42,139 nucleotides of DNA from Wohlfahrtiimonas populi (GTDB lineage: Bacteria; Pseudomonadota; Gammaproteobacteria; Cardiobacteriales; Wohlfahrtiimonadaceae). Within the stretch, counting starts at the first letter, position 1, and the number at the start of each line of letters is the position of its first letter. Below are positions 37,572-42,139 of this stretch, piece after piece. Location of the stretch: contig NZ_MVDN01000003.1 of the NCBI RefSeq assembly GCF_002006795.1, forward strand, positions 232,654-274,792, in the 5' to 3' direction. The notes beneath the pieces were generated by a model. It saw only the letters and a program-made list of their open reading frames with translations, did not search any database and was not told where the DNA came from. A program made the position numbers and the translations under genes.

Positions 37572-38372
37572 ATGATTCGAATTGGTATTATCGGTGTCGA
37601 AGGCAGGATGGGCGTCAATATTCTGCAATTGGTTGCAGATGCAAGCGACTTAACTTTAGGTGCAGCGATTACTCATAAAGGTAGCGCAAACATTGGTCAC
37701 GATGCTGGCGAATTATTACACAGCTCACCATTAAATGTTGTGATCACTGATGATGTTTCTACAACGACAAACGCTGTGGATGTTTACATTGATTTCACAT
37801 TACCAGAAGCAACAATGCAAAATATCAGTGCAATTGCCAAAGCTAAAATCCCTGTTGTGATTGGTACAACAGGTTTATCGAATGATGATTTAGCTCAATT
37901 ACAAGAATATGCAAAAGAGACTGCAATTCTACAAGCGCCCAATATGAGCCTTGGCGTGAATTTGGTTTATGCATTACTGGAGCAAGCTGCAAAAGTATTG
38001 GGTAAACAAGCAGATATCGAAGTATTAGAAATGCACCATAGATTTAAGAAAGATGCGCCATCTGGCACTGCATTACAAATGGGTAAAGTGGTTGCGAAAG
38101 CGATGAATGAAGACTTTGACAAAGTAGCAGTTTATGACCGCCATGATATGGATCGTGAACGTGGTGCTGGCGAAATTGGCTTTGCAACATTGCGTGGCGG
38201 TAGCGTTGTGGGTGATCACACTGTGATTTTTGCAACATTGAAAGAGCAGATCGAAATCACGCATAAAGCGAAAGATCGTACACTATTTGCTGATGGTGCT
38301 GTTTATGCAGCTCGTTGGTTACATGCAAAACCTGCTGGCTTGTATTCAATGCAAGATACATTGGTGATGTAA
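37572..38372 (+). CDS. dapB: 4-Hydroxy-tetrahydrodipicolinate reductase
   Basis: A 266-residue DapB, the normal length. The Rossmann nucleotide-binding motif GVEGRMG is at residues 8-14, GTTGLS near 98, and the catalytic segment EMHHRFKKDAPSGTA near 155-169 carries the active-site His and Lys. The enzyme reduces the dihydrodipicolinate precursor with NAD(P)H in the lysine and diaminopimelate pathway, feeding the cell wall. It is followed after five bases by the radical SAM gene. Confidence 0.97.
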   Translation: MIRIGIIGVEGRMGVNILQLVADASDLTLGAAITHKGSANIGHDAGELLHSSPLNVVITDDVSTTTNAVDVYIDFTLPEATMQNISAIAKAKIPVVIGTTGLSNDDLAQLQEYAKETAILQAPNMSLGVNLVYALLEQAAKVLGKQADIEVLEMHHRFKKDAPSGTALQMGKVVAKAMNEDFDKVAVYDRHDMDRERGAGEIGFATLRGGSVVGDHTVIFATLKEQIEITHKAKDRTLFADGAVYAARWLHAKPAGLYSMQDTLVM

Positions 38373-38377
38373 CTGCG

Positions 38378-39907
38378 ATGAATATTTTAATAAGTACTTT
38401 AAACGCCCGCTTCTCTCACGCATCTTTAGCAACGCGCTACTTATATGCGAACATGGAAGAGATTCAATCTCAAGCTGAAATCTGTGAATTTACGATTCAA
38501 CAAGATACAGATGAAATTTTAACCATCGTGTATGAGAAAAACCCAAAGATTTTATTGCTGGGCGTTTATATTTGGAACATCAATGAAACAACAAAATTAG
38601 TCCGTGAGCTCAAAGCATTGATGCCAGAGCTTATCATTGTTATTGGTGGACCTGAAGTTTCACATGAATATGACGACACTTCTATCTTCAACACAGCAGA
38701 TTACTTAATCACAGGCTGGGGCGATATCAGTGCTTATGAATTATGTCGTGACATTTTAGCAGGCAATGCACCTGAAAACAAAGTGATCACAGGTTTACAG
38801 CCAAAGCTTGAACACATCAAAATGCCGTATGATTACTATACGGATTTCGATATTCAGCACCGTACAGTTTATGTGGAAGCTTCGCGTGGTTGCCCTTTCA
38901 AATGTGAATTCTGTTTATCAAGCTTAGATAAAACAGCTTGGACATTCCCATTGGATGAGTTCCTCGCTGCGATGGATCGCTTATATGAACGTGGCTTGCG
39001 CCAATTTAAGTTCATTGATCGTACATTTAACTTAAAGCGCGAATTTACTGTCAGCATTTTGAATTTCTTCTTAGATAAATTGGCAAAAAATCCTGAAGAA
39101 TCACTCTTCTTACATTTTGAATTGGTACCAGATTTCTTACCGGATGAAATTAAAGATTTGATCTTAAAATTCCCTGAAGGTAGTTTGCAATTTGAGATCG
39201 GAATTCAAACATTAAACCCAGAAACTCAAAAGCTCATTTCACGTAAAACCAACCTTGTTAAAGCTAAAGAGAATATCTCTTGGTTATCTAAGCACACAAC
39301 TGTGCATTTGCATGTGGATTTGATCGCAGGCTTGCCGGCGGAAGATTTAGAGAAGTTTGCGGATGGTTTCAATGAACTTTGGTCTTGGGAACCACAAGAA
39401 ATTCAATTGGGCATTTTAAAGCGATTGAAAGGTACACCAATTGCGCGCCATACGAAAGAATTTGATTTCAAATATAGTCCTGAAGCACCTTATAGCGTTT
39501 ATGAGAATAAGGACATGGATTTTGCAACCATGAATCAGATGAAAAACGCAGCTAAATTCTGGGATTTGATTGCAAACTCTGGTCGCTTTAGTCAAACATT
39601 GCCATTGTTATTCAATGAAAAAGCCTTTGAAACATTGTGGGAAATTTCAGAATACATGGTGAGCAAGTTTAAGCGCACACACAGTATTCCATTAGACAAA
39701 CTCTTTGCTGAAGTTTATGTTTATTTAACAGAAATCAAAAAGTTACCATTGGAAGAAGTCCGCGAAACCATGGGACAAGATTTCTTGCGCATCGGCTTAC
39801 AAGGCTGGCCGAGATATTTGGGTGATAAACCTGAAGGCTTTGAGGATCGCTTTAAAAATCGCATCCCTAAAACTGCCACACCAAAACGCCAACAGCAACA
39901 TTTGTAA
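38378..39907 (+). CDS. B12-binding-domain radical SAM protein (DUF4080 type)
   Basis: A 509-residue protein. Residues 1 to about 140 form a cobalamin-binding-type Rossmann domain (NILISTLNARFSHASLATRYLY, LLLGVYIWN, VIGGPEVSHEYD). A radical SAM core follows with C172-x3-C176-x2-C179 (SRGCPFKCEFCLSS), and the C-terminal part matches DUF4080. Such enzymes often methylate or rearrange unreactive carbons; the substrate is unknown. I start at the ATG at 38378; an earlier in-frame start at 38315 would overlap dapB by 58 bases with an unconserved N-terminus. It is probably cotranscribed with dapB. Confidence 0.88.
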   Translation: MNILISTLNARFSHASLATRYLYANMEEIQSQAEICEFTIQQDTDEILTIVYEKNPKILLLGVYIWNINETTKLVRELKALMPELIIVIGGPEVSHEYDDTSIFNTADYLITGWGDISAYELCRDILAGNAPENKVITGLQPKLEHIKMPYDYYTDFDIQHRTVYVEASRGCPFKCEFCLSSLDKTAWTFPLDEFLAAMDRLYERGLRQFKFIDRTFNLKREFTVSILNFFLDKLAKNPEESLFLHFELVPDFLPDEIKDLILKFPEGSLQFEIGIQTLNPETQKLISRKTNLVKAKENISWLSKHTTVHLHVDLIAGLPAEDLEKFADGFNELWSWEPQEIQLGILKRLKGTPIARHTKEFDFKYSPEAPYSVYENKDMDFATMNQMKNAAKFWDLIANSGRFSQTLPLLFNEKAFETLWEISEYMVSKFKRTHSIPLDKLFAEVYVYLTEIKKLPLEEVRETMGQDFLRIGLQGWPRYLGDKPEGFEDRFKNRIPKTATPKRQQQHL

Positions 39908-39914
39908 ACACAAG

Positions 39915-39940
39915 AAAGCCCAGCATTGCTGGGCTTTTAC
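39915..39940 (+). terminator. Terminator after the radical SAM gene
   Basis: A perfect 10-base stem (AAAGCCCAGC / GCTGGGCTTT) with a three-base loop and a short T-run. Confidence 0.88.
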
Positions 39941-39992
39941 TCTACTAATTCCATATCAATATTCTAGTTCATGCTCTAAATTTCTAAAAGTA

Positions 39993-40862
39993 TTATCGAC
40001 AATCTTTAGGACGAAGAGTATATGGTAATGTTCCTCCTTTACAGTCCCATAAATATTGACCATCGATTATTTTTGGTACAAAAATAATCGTTTTATAGTC
40101 CAACTTCTTATTATATGTAATCGTAATTGCATTATTTTTAACTTCTACACCATCAACAATAATCCCTCTAATATATGATGCCGGAGGAAGAGAAGCTTCT
40201 TCATTAGAAGACGGCCAAGCTTTGTGAATGCCATAATATTCAATCATAGACTGTTTTCCTACATCCAATAGTTCAAAACTTTCTACAACACGAGCCCTTT
40301 TATCATAAGTATAGTAGGCAGGCAAAACAAAAAGATAAATAAGAGCAGATAAAAACAACAAAATGAGAAGAGAAATAATACCAAGACCACTTCCTCTGCG
40401 AGAAGGAAAACCATACTTATTCTCTATACTTTTCCCCGGAAAAGATACCAAATAGATATAGAAAACTGATAAAAATATAACTCCAACATATGGAATAACT
40501 GACAAAAATAACAAAAGCGAAAACCAACCAGTTTTCTCTAGATCATGTAATCTTAAAACTGTGATTCGTATCATGAAAAATGATAAAAATATCCCGGCAA
40601 TAATATATAGAGCAATAAAAAATTTAGATGATGTTATTAGAAAATATGGATTATTTGTTATCATCATCAAATTAACAAAATACAAACATCCTATAATTAT
40701 TATTCCTACTAGAGTAATTATAAAAACTGCATTGATATAATTAAGTCGCCCATATCGCCCTTGAAAAGAGAAATCAAAAACTGAAGTAATCTCATGTCTC
40801 AAATTAATATTTTCTTCATCATCCTTAGATATATCTTGAAGTTGGCTAGATATCATATCCAT
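39993..40862 (-). CDS. DUF805 membrane protein with a type IV pilin-like C-terminal domain
   Basis: A 289-residue chimera. Residues about 28-145 match DUF805: FQGRYGRLNYINAVF, three to four hydrophobic segments, and LRLHDLEKTGWFSLL. Residues about 158-289 resemble a type IV pilin body. A hydrophobic helix ends in VLPAYYTYDKRARVVES, like the pilin IPAYQDYTARAQVSEA stretch. A helix, then WPSSNEEASLP, follows, and strands lead to a final pair of cysteines (C274 and C288) placed like the pilin disulfide loop. The prepilin peptidase site (G-FTLIE) is missing and there is no Glu at +5, so it cannot be processed or assembled as a normal pilin. Function unknown. It is AT-rich, with TATAAT on the minus strand at 40902-40897. 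Confidence 0.75.
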   Translation of the reverse strand: MDMISSQLQDISKDDEENINLRHEITSVFDFSFQGRYGRLNYINAVFIITLVGIIIIGCLYFVNLMMITNNPYFLITSSKFFIALYIIAGIFLSFFMIRITVLRLHDLEKTGWFSLLLFLSVIPYVGVIFLSVFYIYLVSFPGKSIENKYGFPSRRGSGLGIISLLILLFLSALIYLFVLPAYYTYDKRARVVESFELLDVGKQSMIEYYGIHKAWPSSNEEASLPPASYIRGIIVDGVEVKNNAITITYNKKLDYKTIIFVPKIIDGQYLWDCKGGTLPYTLRPKDCR

Positions 40863-41001
40863 TTTATAAACTCATTTATTATTAATATAAAAGAGGATTA
40901 TATCTCAATAGTATTCTAAATATATGACAATCTATCCAATAATAGGTCTATTTATAGGCGATTCTACATTTATAATGCGCCTTTATATTAAAGGACGTTA
41001 T

Positions 41002-41304
41002 ATGATCACAGCTATTGTAAAAGCTGAAATTTTGCCTAAAAAAGTCGATCAATTACGCGAAATTGCAAATATTCTACAACATGACTATTCAATCAATGAA
41101 AAAGGTTGTCAGCGCTATGAATCAATCATTGACGGCAATACATTCATTACGATAGAAATTTGGGAAAATCAACAAGTATTGGATATTCATTTAAAACAAG
41201 AACATGTGAAAACATATGTGCCTCAAATGAAAGAATGTATTGTTGATGGCATTTTTCATGTAACTTTCATCAATAGTGATGACATTACACAAATCACTAT
41301 CTAA
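41002..41304 (+). CDS. Antibiotic biosynthesis monooxygenase (ABM) family protein
   Basis: A 100-residue small ferredoxin-like-fold protein of the ABM/putative quinol monooxygenase type: MITAIVKAEILPKKVDQL, GCQRYESIIDG, FITIEIWENQQVLDIHLKQEHVK. The H-x-x-x-x-H arrangement and the EIW strand are typical (YgiN-like). Most members act as dimers on quinols or remain uncharacterised. I chose the ATG at 41002, with AAAGGA upstream; an earlier in-frame start at 40924 lacks conservation and a ribosome site. Confidence 0.82.
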   Translation: MITAIVKAEILPKKVDQLREIANILQHDYSINEKGCQRYESIIDGNTFITIEIWENQQVLDIHLKQEHVKTYVPQMKECIVDGIFHVTFINSDDITQITI

Positions 41305-41388
41305 ACTTATCAAAATACAGATAACAGCATTTAATCTCATCGTTATCATATGATATGATTCAGCACACAAACGATATAGAGATACAGA

Positions 41389-41706
41389 ATGAATTATCTA
41401 GAAAATGCACAAACCGAGATCGATGATTTTGCTTCAGACAACAGCGAACTTGCTCAAGAGTTCGCAATCAAATTAAGCCAGCAGCTTCAAGGGCTTTTTA
41501 GAGATGATTGGGATAGCGATACGCACACTAAAGAAGATGTTTTAATGATGGTGCTCGAGGAAGATGATGTATTACAGAAGTTTTGTGATGACAATGATAT
41601 CGACATGCAAAATGAAGATGGTGATACAGATTTTGATTTGCAGTATGCAAGAGAGTTACAACATATGATCATCGATGCTGTGGCTGAATTCTTTGAGTTA
41701 GAATAA
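41389..41706 (+). CDS. Small very acidic protein, unknown function
   Basis: A 105-residue soluble, probably helical protein with about 31 Asp/Glu against five Lys/Arg. Acidic runs such as LEEDDVL and CDDNDIDM dominate the middle, and the end is AVAEFFELE. I do not recognise a family. It could mimic nucleic acid charge or act as a small binding partner, but nothing in the sequence shows that. It stands alone and is followed by a clear terminator. Confidence 0.6.
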   Translation: MNYLENAQTEIDDFASDNSELAQEFAIKLSQQLQGLFRDDWDSDTHTKEDVLMMVLEEDDVLQKFCDDNDIDMQNEDGDTDFDLQYARELQHMIIDAVAEFFELE

Positions 41707-41720
41707 ATCTTATAGATATA

Positions 41721-41748
41721 AAAAAGGGCTGAATCATCAGCCCTTTTT
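41721..41748. terminator. Bidirectional terminator between the acidic protein gene and efpL
   Basis: A 12-base perfect stem (AAAAAGGGCTGA / TCAGCCCTTTTT) with loop ATCA, giving a T-run in both directions between convergent genes. Confidence 0.92.
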
Positions 41749-41768
41749 ATTAGTTTGTGAGAGAGAAA

Positions 41769-42139
41769 TTATTCTCTACCCATGAATTCACCTGTTTCTG
41801 TATTCACACGAATTTTAGTACCATTTTCGATGTAATCAGGTACTTGAACATCAATACCTGTAGACATGCGCGCTGGCTTCGTGCGTTTTGTTGCACTGCC
41901 ACCTTTTAATTCAGGTGCTGTATCAACAATTTCCAACACGATACTTTGTGGTGGAGCTAATGCGATAGGATTTTCATCAATCAAAGAAACGTAATAACCT
42001 TCTACGCCTTCAATAATATAACCTTTCATATCATCCACGATTTTCGCAGATAAAATGTATTGTGTGTAATCTTCCACATCCATGAATACGTAATCTTCAC
42101 CATCCATGTATGAGAAAGTTGTTTCACGTTTGCGTAAAT
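41769..42139 (-). CDS. efpL: Elongation factor P-like protein EfpL/YeiP (3' part)
   Basis: The frame is open from the window edge to TAA at 41769 and gives the last 123 or so residues, domains II and III of an EF-P. The segment [18 protein letters not shown] and the [18 protein letters not shown] and [20 protein letters not shown] blocks are closer, by memory, to E. coli YeiP (EfpL) than to canonical EF-P. EfpL relieves ribosome stalling at certain proline-containing motifs and is unmodified at the lysine-tip position; that tip is outside the window. The start and operon are not visible. An internal ATG at 42107 is not the true start. Confidence 0.85.
   Translation of the reverse strand, partial: LRKRETTFSYMDGEDYVFMDVEDYTQYILSAKIVDDMKGYIIEGVEGYYVSLIDENPIALAPPQSIVLEIVDTAPELKGGSATKRTKPARMSTGIDVQVPDYIENGTKIRVNTETGEFMGRE

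Noticed and set aside
38315-38377. Earlier in-frame start for the radical SAM gene
   Set aside because: It would overlap the dapB 3' end by 58 bases; the added N-terminus is unlike the family, and the ATG at 38378 gives the expected beginning.

Overview
The window is AT-rich chromosomal DNA from a gammaproteobacterium. The evidence is ZipA, a ligA-zipA pair, an EfpL/YeiP-type elongation factor, a HutX heme carrier, HslO, MutS with the E. coli-type Phe36/Glu38, and a TonB-ExbB-ExbD set under a Fur-box-like site. I cannot name the genus with confidence. The AT-rich composition and gene mix would fit something near Cardiobacteriales (Ignatzschineria/Wohlfahrtiimonas-like), but that is a guess. 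I recognised no phage, transposase, CRISPR array, rRNA or tRNA.

Layout. 1-282: the end of a heme carrier gene (hutX) and its terminator. 360-4114 (minus): a two-gene split version of the 'fused MFS/spermidine synthase-like' family, then a fusion of an HAD phosphatase with a CobQ-like ATPase that lacks its glutaminase domain. 4370-5092: pirin. 5069-12840 (minus): a long, tightly packed housekeeping run in transcription order TerC/CBS transporter, hslO, ubiX, RDD membrane protein, zipA, ligA, trmO. 13150-21845: mutS, an M20 amidohydrolase, a glutaredoxin-like protein, a 2H phosphoesterase, a MarR-MFS pair with a promoter and repeat-containing operator candidate, a MATE exporter and a small membrane protein.

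22109-26006: pflB, its strong terminator, an AT-rich orphan gene of unknown function, then pflA with an N-terminal extension. 26038-29575: an AGCS amino-acid:sodium symporter, an exported DKNYY-repeat protein and two small membrane proteins. 29618-31650 (minus): fhs coupled to a hemerythrin-like gene. 32016-34360: cytochrome bd oxidase with a short Q-loop (cydAB). 34507-35355 (minus): purU. 35497-37388 (minus): tonB-exbB-exbD. 37572-39907: dapB and a B12-binding-type radical SAM protein. 39993-42139: a DUF805 membrane protein carrying a type IV pilin-like C-terminal domain, an ABM-fold monooxygenase, a very acidic small protein and the C-terminal part of EfpL.

How the genes fit together. Pyruvate formate-lyase makes formate, Fhs loads formate onto tetrahydrofolate and PurU releases it again, so three formate/one-carbon enzymes lie within 13 kb. 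The bd oxidase and the hemerythrin-like protein suit low-oxygen life. HutX and TonB-ExbBD point to heme and iron uptake. The least ordinary items are the HAD-CobQ fusion with an internal ribosome-binding site, the DUF805-pilin chimera, the orphan gene between pflB and pflA, and the Asp/Ser/His-rich membrane protein. I saw no clear multi-gene defence or mobile system.
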